64,000 nt of DNA from Microcosmobacter mediterraneus (GCF_031846265.1 NZ_JAVRIA010000001.1:186001-250000), one strand, 5' to 3'; shown: positions 1-7,854, numbered from the stretch's first letter. Made by a program: numbers and translations. The notes: generated by a model not told the origin, from the sequence alone.

Positions 1-446
1 ATGAATGAAACTACACTTGAAATGGTTCTAATACTATGGTAATAATTCCAAGCACTTTCATAATAGGATCTAAAATTCTTTAGTTCTATTGCGTTAAGAT
101 TGGTAATAGTTAATGCTTCTAGTTCATTGTTTAAGGGCACATTTCCAAAAGCTGTAACACCAAAAGTGCCAATTAGATAGATGATTGTTGATGCCAATAC
201 TAACACAAAGACAGTATTGTTGTTGAACTGCAAAAAAGTAGTTGTTCCCAATGCAACTAAGCTTCCTAAGAACACAATGAAGAACACTGGATTCAAGATT
301 TCTCTATTAATATTTTGCATGGTTTCCAAATAGGTTAAATGACCTACTTTGTTAGTGCCCAATATGACTGAAACAGACCAAGCGAAGAAAAAACCTGTGG
401 AAAGTGCATTCAATAAAACCGTCATAAAAAAAACAATAGTTTTCAT
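1..446 (-). CDS. DUF1772-like (anthrone oxygenase-type) membrane protein, partial
   Basis: This open frame runs off the left window edge. It starts at the ATG at 444-446, which overlaps the stop of the gene upstream (ATGA), so the two are probably translationally coupled. The product begins MKTIVFFMTVLLNALSTGFF and has several hydrophobic helices. A short ALSTGFFFAWSVSV stretch and a later Y-x-S-A-W segment resemble the DUF1772 family of small four-helix membrane proteins. That family includes anthrone oxygenase-like proteins, but no reaction can be assigned here. It is the third gene of a unit that begins with the AraC-type regulator at 1781. Confidence 0.7.
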   Translation of the reverse strand, partial: MKTIVFFMTVLLNALSTGFFFAWSVSVILGTNKVGHLTYLETMQNINREILNPVFFIVFLGSLVALGTTTFLQFNNNTVFVLVLASTIIYLIGTFGVTAFGNVPLNNELEALTITNLNAIELKNFRSYYESAWNYYHSIRTISSVVSF

Positions 447-838
447 GCTTTGATTTTTTTATTGGTTAAATGTTTTCCGAAATAGTATACAATGAAATAA
501 AACTCAACGACAATTGTGTAAAACATTGGATCTCCGAAAAATTCTGAATAACTTCCACCATTTGGAATTATAAATACAGGAACTGTAATTATTACATCTA
601 GAAGCGTAGCCACCATAACGAAGGTAAGCCCCAATTTAGATGGTTTTATGTAACTTTTCGTATAGAACAGATATGTTCCTATATATGAGCTAGGTATAAT
701 GCCCAAAGCCAATGCGATATTAGATTGTAGTTCCGGATTTTCTAATATGGGAACATAAAAGGATAAGAGGTAAAAGCTAACACCTAAAATCCAAACGAGT
801 ATACCACATGCAATGCTAAATAAATTTTTACTGATCAT
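443..838 (-). CDS. Four-helix membrane protein, DUF5367-like
   Basis: The 131-residue protein consists of four predicted membrane helices (about residues 5-27, 39-60, 68-92 and 104-122) with a short basic tail. There are no catalytic motifs. Size and pattern resemble the DUF5367 family of small Bacteroidota membrane proteins; that match is a guess from memory. It lies between an AraC-type regulator (91 bp upstream) and a DUF1772-like protein whose start codon overlaps its stop. No recombination site separates the three, so they behave as one multi-gene cassette. The regulator may control the two membrane proteins. Confidence 0.6.
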   Translation of the reverse strand: MISKNLFSIACGILVWILGVSFYLLSFYVPILENPELQSNIALALGIIPSSYIGTYLFYTKSYIKPSKLGLTFVMVATLLDVIITVPVFIIPNGGSYSEFFGDPMFYTIVVEFYFIVYYFGKHLTNKKIKA

Positions 839-929
839 AATCTTTAGTTTTTAAATTATGATACAAATCTATAGTAGCTGTCTTCCAGCGACTTATTCAG
901 AAAGAATTATGATTTATTCGAAAAGAATT

Positions 930-1781
930 TTACACTTGGCTAGGTCTGTAGCCGAACTTTTTTTCAAAAGCGTTAGAGAAAGAACCCAAACTATCGTAAC
1001 CTACAGTCCAAGCGGCTTCTTGAATTGTTTTCTGTTCGTTTTTAATCAAACTGTAGGCTTTTTTTAAACGTTCGTTTTGTAAGTATTTGAAAACAGGAAC
1101 GCCAAATTGTGCTTTAAATTCTATTTTAAGGGTATTTGTGTTAGTACCAATTCTGTTGGCCAATTCTGTTAAGGAAGGTGGATTTTCTAAATCGGATAAT
1201 AAAATGTCTTGAGCAAGATTGATTTTTTCTATTTGCGAAGTATCAAGTTTTGTGTTTTGTTGTTTTGCCAATTGTCCAAAATAATGAGAAAGTAAAGCTG
1301 TGATATGGCTTTTATAAAACATCATTTTAATCTCACCTTCGTAAGTATTGCTGAAGAACTGTTCAACTAATTGAAACATTTCTGGGCTCATATTAAATAC
1401 AGGACCTTCAACATAATGGTCTTTTGGGTGAATTAATTGATATAAAAATTGTTCCAAGAATTGACCTTCACCATGAGGCAATTTGTCTATGTTTCTTAGT
1501 GTTGTAGCGATTACTAAACATTGCAGCGATTTTAGTTTAGAAACATGATGTTCAAACTCTACCATATTATCCGCATAAAATGATAGTACCATACCTTTGG
1601 TGTGATGGAACTCTTTGGTTTTTCCATCAAATTTTACGTTAAGACCAACATCACCTGCACCATAAAAGGCGATAGCTATTACAGGCTCGTCAAAAAAACA
1701 TGAATCTATTAAATTATTTTCGGAGGAAGCCTCTTCCAACAAGATTGTGTAATCATTTATATCTATTATTTCACGATTCAT
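930..1781 (-). CDS. AraC family transcriptional regulator
   Basis: The 283-residue protein has an N-terminal half with a cupin-like effector domain and a C-terminal AraC-type DNA-binding domain (about residues 185-283). The two helix-turn-helix segments are visible as SLTELANRIGTNTNTLKIEF and the IQEAAWTVGYDSLGSFSNAF region, ending with the classic FGYRPSQ. It leads a unit with two small membrane proteins downstream, which are the likely targets. The effector is unknown. The gene is the first of its cassette, immediately after the site at 1814-1917. Confidence 0.88.
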   Translation of the reverse strand: MNREIIDINDYTILLEEASSENNLIDSCFFDEPVIAIAFYGAGDVGLNVKFDGKTKEFHHTKGMVLSFYADNMVEFEHHVSKLKSLQCLVIATTLRNIDKLPHGEGQFLEQFLYQLIHPKDHYVEGPVFNMSPEMFQLVEQFFSNTYEGEIKMMFYKSHITALLSHYFGQLAKQQNTKLDTSQIEKINLAQDILLSDLENPPSLTELANRIGTNTNTLKIEFKAQFGVPVFKYLQNERLKKAYSLIKNEQKTIQEAAWTVGYDSLGSFSNAFEKKFGYRPSQV

Positions 1782-1813
1782 TCTTATGAATTTATTAATC
1801 GAGTTTAATTATT

Positions 1814-1917
1814 GCAAACGGTTTTATATATCATTACACCGTAACCATAAATTTAGCAAAAAGACTCGAAATGCCGATCAGTAATTTAGCCACAATGGGC
1901 TATTCATGTTGTTGTGC
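1814..1917. repeat. attC-like recombination site
   Basis: The site lies between the AraC gene start and the DUF6090 stop. The low end carries GCAAACG and the high end ATGTTGTTGTGC followed by TTTCG, the same 3' cassette end that follows the DUF6090 genes of array 2. The arms are more diverged than in most sites here. Confidence 0.65.
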
Positions 1918-1949
1918 TTTCGTTTATTTTTCATATTATTTAACTAAGG

Positions 1950-2690
1950 TTAATCTACTGAAGTTTCAAGAACTATTCGATTTATTAGTTGCTTAGCTTC
2001 GATTGAAAGAGCTTGCGCTTCGTGAAGAACAAATAGTTTATCGCCAATATAATTTTCGAATTGTGGATTCTGTAAAAGAGATAAATTGTCGATATTCAAT
2101 TCAGAACGATCGTACGGAAAACTATCATTTAATGCATCGGCATTTCGCAATGAACCATGAATCTTTACAAATTTAATGATATCTAGGCTTCTTTCTTCCG
2201 TATGCATAGCTGTTTCTTTCATCTGATTATAAAAACGAGTCCATTGGAATAGTAATTTCTTCAGCTCCTTATTATTCAGTTTTGATAGTCCACCTGAGTT
2301 TTTAAGGTCATTTAAAACAAACTCACTTGGTCTCCATGTTTCGCTTGAGAACACTTTACCTAACAGACTGTCTAACGTTTTTGAAGCATATTGATTCTCT
2401 TCTTCACTAAACATCGAATACAAATGCTCCAAAGCATCTATTTGATTAGACAATCTCTCGTTAATGGAATCAAGATCCTTTAAATTATCTTGAAACTCAT
2501 CATTAAGATTTGACAGTGTTATTTTTTCTTGGTTGGCTTCTTGTCGTTTTTCATTCCAATTATTGATTTGTAAGGCAATCAGAATACCGATAACCACTAA
2601 AACTATTTCACCAATAGCATATTTGAAATACTTTCCAGTTTTTCCTTCTGAAAGTAGAGATTTTCGGATATTTCTAAAGAACTTAATCAT
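1950..2690 (-). CDS. DUF6090 family membrane protein
   Basis: The 246-residue protein has the family signature: a basic MIKFFRNIRKSLLSEGKTGK start, then a membrane helix of the form YAIGEIVLVVIGILIALQIN and NWNE (about residues 25-48). A long helical C-terminal part of unknown function follows. It is one of seven paralogues in this window, six of which are in array 2. Its 3' end carries the same GTTGTGCTTTCG cassette end as those, so it probably belongs to the same cassette lineage. Its 5' region is abnormal: a second in-frame MIKFFR start lies about 109 bp upstream, separated by small hairpins, and a 38-codon upstream frame overlaps the start codon. The molecular role of DUF6090 is unknown. 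Confidence 0.85.
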   Translation of the reverse strand: MIKFFRNIRKSLLSEGKTGKYFKYAIGEIVLVVIGILIALQINNWNEKRQEANQEKITLSNLNDEFQDNLKDLDSINERLSNQIDALEHLYSMFSEEENQYASKTLDSLLGKVFSSETWRPSEFVLNDLKNSGGLSKLNNKELKKLLFQWTRFYNQMKETAMHTEERSLDIIKFVKIHGSLRNADALNDSFPYDRSELNIDNLSLLQNPQFENYIGDKLFVLHEAQALSIEAKQLINRIVLETSVD

Positions 2691-2799
2691 GTGTAGAACT
2701 ATTGTTTTTTCCGCAAGCGGCTATCTCAACCAAATGTCCACAGGACATTTGATTTTGCTTAGCAAAATTGAGTTTCGATAATCTAAAGAATTTTATCAT
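2683..2799 (-). other. Upstream ORF with a duplicated DUF6090 start
   Basis: A 38-codon frame starts MIKFFRLSKL in the leader context (AACCAATGATAAA) that the other DUF6090 genes have before their true starts. It then runs through a hairpin cluster and stops at TAA 2683-2685, just inside the start of the DUF6090 gene at 2690. This looks like an original gene start displaced by a small insertion or partial duplication. Translation would end where the downstream gene begins, so coupling is possible. It is probably not a functional protein. Confidence 0.5.
2711..2772. repeat. Cluster of three perfect hairpins
   Basis: Three adjacent palindromes occur: CCGC-AA-GCGG (2711-2720), AAATGTCC-ACA-GGACATTT (2732-2750) and ATTTTGC-TTA-GCAAAAT (2752-2768). 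CTCA at 2725-2728 and TGAG at 2769-2772 can close an outer stem around the last two, giving a three-way junction. The cluster lies inside the displaced 5' end of the DUF6090 gene and has no second copy in this window. Confidence 0.6.
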
Positions 2800-2818
2800 T
2801 GGTTAGCGGTTTCGGATA

Positions 2819-2842
2819 ATTGAACACGTTGTTGGTTGTTCG
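2819..2842. repeat. Collapsed attC-like site (one arm only)
   Basis: Only the high-end arm remains (ACACGTTGTTGG), joined directly to the DUF6090 leader. The low arm and the whole centre seen in the other sites are missing. A deletion has probably removed about 110 bp between the two arms. Confidence 0.5.
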
Positions 2843-2853
2843 TTTTTTAATAC

Positions 2854-3204
2854 CTAAATACTTTGTCCAAAAGTCAATAGGTTACTATCTGGGTCAAGTA
2901 AGGCAAACTCTCTTTGTCCCCAAGGCTTATTCTCCAAAGGTCCATTTGGATGAATTTCTATTTTATTTTCAAGCATAGATTTATACAAATCGTCTATATT
3001 ATCAGTTCTGATATAAATCATTCCATAATTCTCTTTTGGATTAAGTTCTTTATATTCAAAGAAGTGAATTTCTATGTCATCCTTCTTAACCATTAAATAT
3101 CCTTCGTAGTCACCTAATTCTTGAAAACCTAGTTGGTTTACATAATAATTTCTTGTTTTAGATTTATTACGCATTGGTAATTTAGGGTTAATATCTGTTA
3201 ACAT
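2854..3204 (-). CDS. VOC / bleomycin-resistance-like protein
   Basis: A single-domain protein of about 117 residues with vicinal-oxygen-chelate features: a short-range betaalphabetabetabeta pattern, a central IEIHFFEY strand, GMIYIRTDNIDDLY, and the terminal PWGQREFALLDPDSNLLTFGQ typical of the bleomycin resistance/glyoxalase family. I prefer the ATG at 3204 (MLTDINPKLP) to the upstream GTG at 3225, because it gives the usual family length and N-terminus. Such proteins bind bleomycin-type antibiotics or act as small metal-dependent enzymes, and the ligand here is unknown. It is a single-gene cassette between the sites at 2819 and 3241. Confidence 0.82.
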   Translation of the reverse strand: MLTDINPKLPMRNKSKTRNYYVNQLGFQELGDYEGYLMVKKDDIEIHFFEYKELNPKENYGMIYIRTDNIDDLYKSMLENKIEIHPNGPLENKPWGQREFALLDPDSNLLTFGQSI

Positions 3205-3240
3205 AAATTTACTTTTAAATAGCACGTTTTCTTAAATGAG

Positions 3241-3374
3241 TGCTAACGGTCTAGTATAAGAATAGTAGCGAATTTTGAAACACGAACCATTCTGATTAAA
3301 CCTGATTTTAAATATAAAAAAACGATTTAGATTAAGCACCTAAACCGCTATTATTTTTATACATTGATAGGTAT
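3241..3374. repeat. attC-like site, GTATAA...TTATAC subtype
   Basis: The low end is CTAACGGTCTAGTATAAG then AATAGTAGCG. The high end is CGCTATTATTTTTATAC then ATTG. The two arms pair over about 17 bp with two mismatches. The high-end core is degenerate (GATAGG instead of GTTGG), and it does not match the 5' end of its cassette. Confidence 0.65.
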
Positions 3375-3382
3375 AGTTATTT

Positions 3383-4195
3383 TTAATTTTTTAAATCCAG
3401 CTTATTTTCATTTTCTTTAATATGTTGTTTTTCTCGTTTCCAATTTCCTTTAAAATACTCAATCAACGGTAAGAAATTTAGTTTAATAGGGTTATTACTG
3501 TAAAATCCAGTTGTAACTCCATATTTTACTTTTTCAGTCTCTTTTTGATATGTACCAAATAATCGGTCGAAAATAATGAGTGTTCCACCATAATTTTTAT
3601 CAATATATTTTTCGTTTGAACCGTGGTGAACTCGGTGAGCCGAAGGTGTATTGAAAAGCAACCCTTCAAAAACTCCCAATGTTTTCACAGCTTCTGTGTG
3701 CAAAAAATATTGGAAAAATAAGCCTGAAGTTATGCAGATTATAAGTATTTCAGGAGAAAAACCAAGTAAAACAAAAGGGATGTAAATAATTGGACTTACA
3801 AAAGCCCCAATCCAGTTTAACCGAACTGCAGTACTTAAGTTCATGTGCATACCAGAATGATGTGTGTGGTGCAATGTCCATAATAATGGTGTTTCATGGC
3901 TTAGGCGATGATACCAATAAAAACCTAATTCAGCAGCAAGAAAAGCTAGAATTATCGTAAATGCATTAGTAGGAATACTAAAAAAATGGTATTCTGCTAC
4001 CCAGCCGAATACTAGATATTTCCAACCTAAAGAAATTGGTTTCATAATATTGTTGCCAATAAAAATTCCAAGATTACCCAGGCTTTCTTTTAGATTATAA
4101 ACCGATTTGTTTTTAGTTTTCGACCAAATTATTTCAATGACTAAGGCAACCAAAACGATAACTGCAAAATAGTATTGAATGTTATTTATATTCAT
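3383..4195 (-). CDS. Sterol desaturase / fatty acid hydroxylase family protein
   Basis: A multi-helix membrane enzyme with the diiron histidine clusters of the fatty acid hydroxylase superfamily: HRLSHETPLLWTLHHTHHSG, HTEAV, and HRVHHGSNEKYIDKNYGG near the C-terminus. Such enzymes use O2 and two iron atoms to hydroxylate or desaturate lipid chains in the membrane. I prefer the ATG at 4195, one base past the stop of the DUF2147 gene upstream. That ATG gives MNINNIQYYFAVIVLV, a good first membrane helix. It is the last of three genes (Crp-like regulator, DUF2147, desaturase) carried without internal recombination sites. The substrate is unknown. Confidence 0.85.
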   Translation of the reverse strand: MNINNIQYYFAVIVLVALVIEIIWSKTKNKSVYNLKESLGNLGIFIGNNIMKPISLGWKYLVFGWVAEYHFFSIPTNAFTIILAFLAAELGFYWYHRLSHETPLLWTLHHTHHSGMHMNLSTAVRLNWIGAFVSPIIYIPFVLLGFSPEILIICITSGLFFQYFLHTEAVKTLGVFEGLLFNTPSAHRVHHGSNEKYIDKNYGGTLIIFDRLFGTYQKETEKVKYGVTTGFYSNNPIKLNFLPLIEYFKGNWKREKQHIKENENKLDLKN

Positions 4196-4196
4196 C

Positions 4197-4568
4197 TTAA
4201 TTTTGTTTTTTCCATTCAACAGTTTTCTTCATCAATCCTGAATAAATGGTAATAATTAGTATGTTACTTTTTAGCTCAAATTTAGCCTTGTACCATTTTT
4301 TCTTTTTTACAACATATATTTTTCCTTCGTAAAAGCCATCACTTTGCTTAATGTCTTTGATTAGAAGTTTACCGATGGGTGCTTTTTTATTATCTGAAGA
4401 ATCTAGAAACCCTTCAAACAAATCACCTGTTTTTATAATTTTAACGGTTGTGTTTTCTTTTCCTGTATTCCACAAGCTTTCAAAAGATTGTGCGTTCATG
4501 GCAATTATTCCAAAAAGGAGAAAAAAAATTGTTGCTATATTTTTCACTGTAAATGATTTTAATAGCAC
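4197..4568 (-). CDS. DUF2147 family secreted protein
   Basis: The 123-residue protein has an N-terminal signal sequence (hydrophobic to about residue 27, ending NAQ). A small beta-rich domain follows with the DUF2147 pattern: S-L-W-N-T-G, a PIGKLLIKDI segment, a GFYEGKIYVV segment and a final VEWKK. Such proteins are periplasmic or surface-associated and uncharacterised. It sits directly upstream of the desaturase and 58 bp downstream of the Crp-like regulator, within one cassette. Confidence 0.7.
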   Translation of the reverse strand: MLLKSFTVKNIATIFFLLFGIIAMNAQSFESLWNTGKENTTVKIIKTGDLFEGFLDSSDNKKAPIGKLLIKDIKQSDGFYEGKIYVVKKKKWYKAKFELKSNILIITIYSGLMKKTVEWKKQN

Positions 4569-4626
4569 AAAAATAAAATAGATGAATTATACAACCACTT
4601 AACAAAAGATAAGAAATGAATAAGGG

Positions 4627-5172
4627 TTAGTCGTTCTTTGATACTATTCTAGATCTTATTCTACTCAAAGAAACTGGAGTTATACCAATTATATTAGCGA
4701 TATACATGTCTGGTATTCTGTTGACAATATTTGGGTTGTCTTTGACAAATTTTTTGTAGCGTTCTTCTGGAGAAAGAAAAACAAATGATTCTGAGCGTTG
4801 GAATGCCCGCTTAATGATTCTTTTACCAAAATAGGTTCGATTCAATGCTAAAAGGTTTGGGTTTTTTGAAGTAATTTCCAAAAATAAATCATAATCAATA
4901 ACATAAACTTTGGTCGCTTCTATAGCCTCATAAGTAAATTTCGAAGGTTCATTGAATAAAATAGAATGAACATTGGTAAATATGTTAGTTTCGGCATACA
5001 CTTGAAATGTAACTTCTTCACCTTTTTCGTTAATAATATAACTACGTACTATTCCTTTTCGAATAAAAAAGATATTCTTTTCTTTAGAATTTACAGCAAT
5101 AATTGCATCCTCTTTATCAAAGGATTTTATCTTAGAATTTCTGAATAACTTATATAAATTTTTCAGGTTCAA
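4627..5172 (-). CDS. Crp/Fnr family transcriptional regulator
   Basis: The 181-residue protein has a cyclic-nucleotide-binding-like jelly roll (about residues 10-115, with EEVTFQVYAETNIFTNVHSI). After it comes the short C-terminal helix-turn-helix usual for Bacteroidota Crp-like proteins, ending in IANIIGITPVSLSRIRSR. These regulators often control a gene nearby. The DUF2147 protein and the sterol desaturase directly downstream are the obvious candidates. The ligand is not predictable. Confidence 0.86.
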   Translation of the reverse strand: MNLKNLYKLFRNSKIKSFDKEDAIIAVNSKEKNIFFIRKGIVRSYIINEKGEEVTFQVYAETNIFTNVHSILFNEPSKFTYEAIEATKVYVIDYDLFLEITSKNPNLLALNRTYFGKRIIKRAFQRSESFVFLSPEERYKKFVKDNPNIVNRIPDMYIANIIGITPVSLSRIRSRIVSKND

Positions 5173-5211
5173 AATTATCTAAATCAGTTATTGGATTGTG
5201 GTTTTACAATT

Positions 5212-5347
5212 GTACATCGTGTTCGTGTATGGTTAGTTGCGTGTTTAAGCAACTAATTTAGTAAACAAAAAGAACGCGAGAAAATTCAGAAGGAATTTTC
5301 CAAATAAGCACATGCCAAAGCAATTAATTATACACATTGTTGGCAAC
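5212..5347. repeat. attC-like recombination site
   Basis: The low end reads GTACATCGTGTTCGTGTATGG then TTAGTTGCG. The high end reads GCAATTAATTATACACATTG then TTGGCAAC. The high-end core complements the 5' end of its own cassette (GTTGGCAAC before the gene at 6331). The low core is GATGTAC, a variant of the usual GTTGTAC. Confidence 0.8.
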
Positions 5348-5350
5348 TTT

Positions 5351-6331
5351 TTATTTTTCTTTGATTTTTATTTTTCCATCAACCCAATCTGGTAAATAAA
5401 AATTCATTCCTGTTTTTACTTCTATATCTATCAATTTATTTCTCAATTCCACAGACCTTAATCCAATTGCTTTTCTTGTTTTATTTATTTTGGAAATATT
5501 TGATACGTTAGGAGGGTTAAGGTAACCATAGGGAGATTCGTTCCACTCTGACGTAACTGTTTTTTTCCAATCTTCGACTAGAGCAATTTCATATGGAGAT
5601 ATATATCCTTTCTTTAAGGATTTAATCAATTCTGGTTTTATGAAATCGTACAAGGTGTCTTTTCTAACATAATCAGCTCCTTGGGAATTGTGATGACTTA
5701 AAATCGTTGAAACCCAGAAATCATTACCAATAAGAAATTCTCCTGGATAATCATTAATCTCCATAATTTCAATTAGATTAATCAATTGTTCTTCACTGTG
5801 TTTAGGGAAATTTTCTGAAATAAATTTTTCTTGTTCTTGTTCGTCTTCGATAATGTAGGCTTCATATGCGAGTTTCTGATCTTTTTCAATCATCAAGTTA
5901 ATTCTATTTTTAAGTGTCGAATCAATTCTATTTAAGAACAGACTACGCAAATCTTTGTAATGGTTTTCAATGTTTTTCCAATCAGAATCAAGTAGATTTT
6001 CACTTAAGAATTTTTGTTCTTTTAGTTTTGTTAATCCCCAGCCATTGGATATAGCCTTCTTAATATAAATCAGCCCTTTTTCCTTTTCTCCAATTAGTAA
6101 AGAAATCTGAGAAGCGACTTTATAGTCACGAAGAAAAATGAAGTCATATTCGCTAAATAATTTTTCATATTTTAGTAATGCATCTTCAAATTTTTCTTGG
6201 CTAATTAATTCTTCTGCCAATATAGTTGCTGAATGGTATTTATTGTAATCAGTATCCTCTTTTATACTTTTGTCGCAAGCCGTTAAAGAACAAAGAAAGC
6301 TAGAGAGAATAATTAAGAATCTAATTTTCAT
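5351..6331 (-). CDS. DUF6624-like lipoprotein
   Basis: The 326-residue lipoprotein has a signal peptide with lipobox LTAC (Cys19). A helical, TPR-like region (about 30-110) contains the phrase LIKYIKKAISNGW-like spacing typical of tetratricopeptide repeats. The C-terminal part carries IMEINDYPGEFLIG...STILSHHNSQG and YISPYEIALVEDW, resembling DUF6624. No enzymatic function is known. It is a single-gene cassette, and its flanking cassette ends are exact complements over nine bases. Confidence 0.65.
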   Translation of the reverse strand: MKIRFLIILSSFLCSLTACDKSIKEDTDYNKYHSATILAEELISQEKFEDALLKYEKLFSEYDFIFLRDYKVASQISLLIGEKEKGLIYIKKAISNGWGLTKLKEQKFLSENLLDSDWKNIENHYKDLRSLFLNRIDSTLKNRINLMIEKDQKLAYEAYIIEDEQEQEKFISENFPKHSEEQLINLIEIMEINDYPGEFLIGNDFWVSTILSHHNSQGADYVRKDTLYDFIKPELIKSLKKGYISPYEIALVEDWKKTVTSEWNESPYGYLNPPNVSNISKINKTRKAIGLRSVELRNKLIDIEVKTGMNFYLPDWVDGKIKIKEK

Positions 6332-6343
6332 TTTATTGAAATT

Positions 6344-6480
6344 GTTGCCAACGTGTTAGTGTATGGTTTGTTGCGGAAAATTAGTTCAAATTTTCCAATG
6401 AAATATAAATACGAATATTATCTAGATTTTCCACTTAACCAGCTTGCGCAGCAATTGACTATACACGTTGTTGTACTTAG
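6344..6480. repeat. attC-like recombination site
   Basis: Low end GCCAACGTGTTAGTGTATGG; high end GCAATTGACTATACACGTTG then TTGTAC. The right half (from about 6410) is nearly identical to the right half of the site at 61783-61993 in array 2. The core complements the 5' end of the CPBP gene cassette (GTTGTACTTA). Confidence 0.85.
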
Positions 6481-6486
6481 TTTATA

Positions 6487-7188
6487 CTATTTGAAATGCT
6501 CAATTAAAATGGAAGTATAAGCTAAAGAATCAATTAATAAATGTCCAATTATAGTAATAGTCAAATTTCTATATTTTATATAAAATAATTGGAATAAGGT
6601 TCCGACTATTATTACTAAAATCATGTGCTCAAATCCTTTTCTATAGTGCATTAAAACGAATGCAATTAGAGGCAAAAGAAAAACTAAAAATTTATTAGCT
6701 TTTAGCATTAATAATCTTTCAGTTGCATATCCTCTATAAATAACCTCTTCTGCTACTCCAGCAGTGATAACATTAAATATACCATAAACAAATATAAATT
6801 CAGGGCCAACAGTATCTATTCCTAAATTGTCATTTTGAGGAAAAGATTCGAAGCCAAATTCAAAGTAAGAAGCTAAAAATAATTTATGGATTACGATGTA
6901 AATCATACTCAATCCACCTAAAGCCATTCCTAATGAAAATGATTCAGAATTGATTTTTTTAATATTTAATGTGGATAGTTTATTTTTTTCTCCAAAGAGA
7001 ATAAAGCATATGATTAGACCAACAAAAATCCAATCTACAAACTGCATCGAATAGTTCCTTAATTCAAAATCTTGCGATAAAACAGATTTATACACTGGTG
7101 GAAACCAAAATAGTATTGAGCCAATTAAAACTATGAATAGTCCTAAAATTATAGAATTTTTAGTCTTATTTGATTTTAGTTGATTCAT
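6487..7188 (-). CDS. CPBP family intramembrane metalloprotease
   Basis: A polytopic membrane protein of 233 residues. The CPBP (CAAX protease and bacteriocin-processing, Abi) motifs are visible: EEVIYRG (Glu147-Glu148, Arg152) and the later histidines of LMHYRKGFEH (His181, His188). The family includes Rce1-type prenyl proteases and bacteriocin-immunity proteins, so a role in processing or immunity is plausible. The target is unknown. It is a single-gene cassette. Confidence 0.85.
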   Translation of the reverse strand: MNQLKSNKTKNSIILGLFIVLIGSILFWFPPVYKSVLSQDFELRNYSMQFVDWIFVGLIICFILFGEKNKLSTLNIKKINSESFSLGMALGGLSMIYIVIHKLFLASYFEFGFESFPQNDNLGIDTVGPEFIFVYGIFNVITAGVAEEVIYRGYATERLLMLKANKFLVFLLPLIAFVLMHYRKGFEHMILVIIVGTLFQLFYIKYRNLTITIIGHLLIDSLAYTSILIEHFK

Positions 7189-7196
7189 TTAAATTA

Positions 7197-7334
7197 AGTA
7201 CAACGGTTTCGTGTATGGATTAGTTACGCGAAAGGACGCGAGTCATTTTCCGATTAGTAGCTAAGTTAATTAATTAGTGTGGATTTCCGATTAGGAAATT
7301 CAGAAGTAATTAATTATTCACGTTGTTGTCTGCT
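7197..7334. repeat. attC-like recombination site
   Basis: Low end AGTACAACGGTTTCGTGTATGG; high end GTAATTAATTATTCACGTTG then TTGTCTGC. The centre contains the palindrome TTTCCGATTAGGAAA. The core GTTGTCTGC nearly matches the 5' end of its cassette (GTTGTATGC). Confidence 0.8.
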
Positions 7335-7338
7335 GTTA

Positions 7339-7740
7339 TTATTTTAATAGTCTTTCCTCAATCAAATAAGGCGCTTTTACATGATAATCCAAAGGTTTGT
7401 CTGTTTTCCATCTATGTGGCAAAAATTCCGAAGCATTTATTCCGAGTGCATTTATTAATTCGGGTTCATTCCATCTATACCACGTTCCGTTTACTGGGAT
7501 ATACACAGTATCCATTATTATAAAATCAAATGTCGTGGTGGTAATTGAAAAACTTGCACGCAATTCAGTCCCATTTTTTAATATTATCGTTCCTGCACAC
7601 TTATATTCTCTTCCGTCAAGAGGAATTTTTCGTTTTTTCCAAGAAGATGCTGAACAAGGTCCAACAATAACCCAAGTTTCTCCTTTTTTATCACAAAAGG
7701 AAATTGGCAATTCATCTAAATCTTTTGGTGTAAATGGCAT
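7339..7740 (-). CDS. Hypothetical cytoplasmic protein
   Basis: About 133 residues, starting MPFTPKDLDELP at the ATG at 7740. The reading frame stays open further upstream only because it runs into the recombination site, so I prefer the internal ATG. There is no signal peptide or membrane segment. The fold looks beta-rich, with several Trp residues (WVIVGPCSASSW, GTWYRWNEPELI). No family is recognised. It is a single-gene cassette in both position and flanking ends. Confidence 0.65.
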   Translation of the reverse strand: MPFTPKDLDELPISFCDKKGETWVIVGPCSASSWKKRKIPLDGREYKCAGTIILKNGTELRASFSITTTTFDFIIMDTVYIPVNGTWYRWNEPELINALGINASEFLPHRWKTDKPLDYHVKAPYLIEERLLK

Positions 7741-7766
7741 TATTTGTTTTCGGTTTTCTCTAATTG

Positions 7767-7830
7767 CATACAACGGTTTGGCTATGCGCAGTGTCCCGCA
7801 GGGCATTGCGTATAGGTTTTGTTGTGAGTA
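7767..7830. repeat. Compact attC-like site
   Basis: At about 64 bp this is the shortest site in the window. The outer ATACAACGGTTT pairs with GTTTTGTTGTG. Inside, GGCTATGCGCAGTG pairs with CATTGCGTATAGG around TCCCGCAGG. The central spacer seen in other sites is almost absent. Confidence 0.75.
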
Positions 7831-7854
7831 GTTGTTCGCTTCAACAAGGCCAGC

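Noticed and set aside
858..1067. Plus-strand ORF of 69 codons
   Set aside because: It is antisense to the AraC gene and shows no protein features.
7741..7806. N-terminal extension of the hypothetical gene
   Set aside because: It is the reading-through of the compact site; the ATG at 7740 is preferred.
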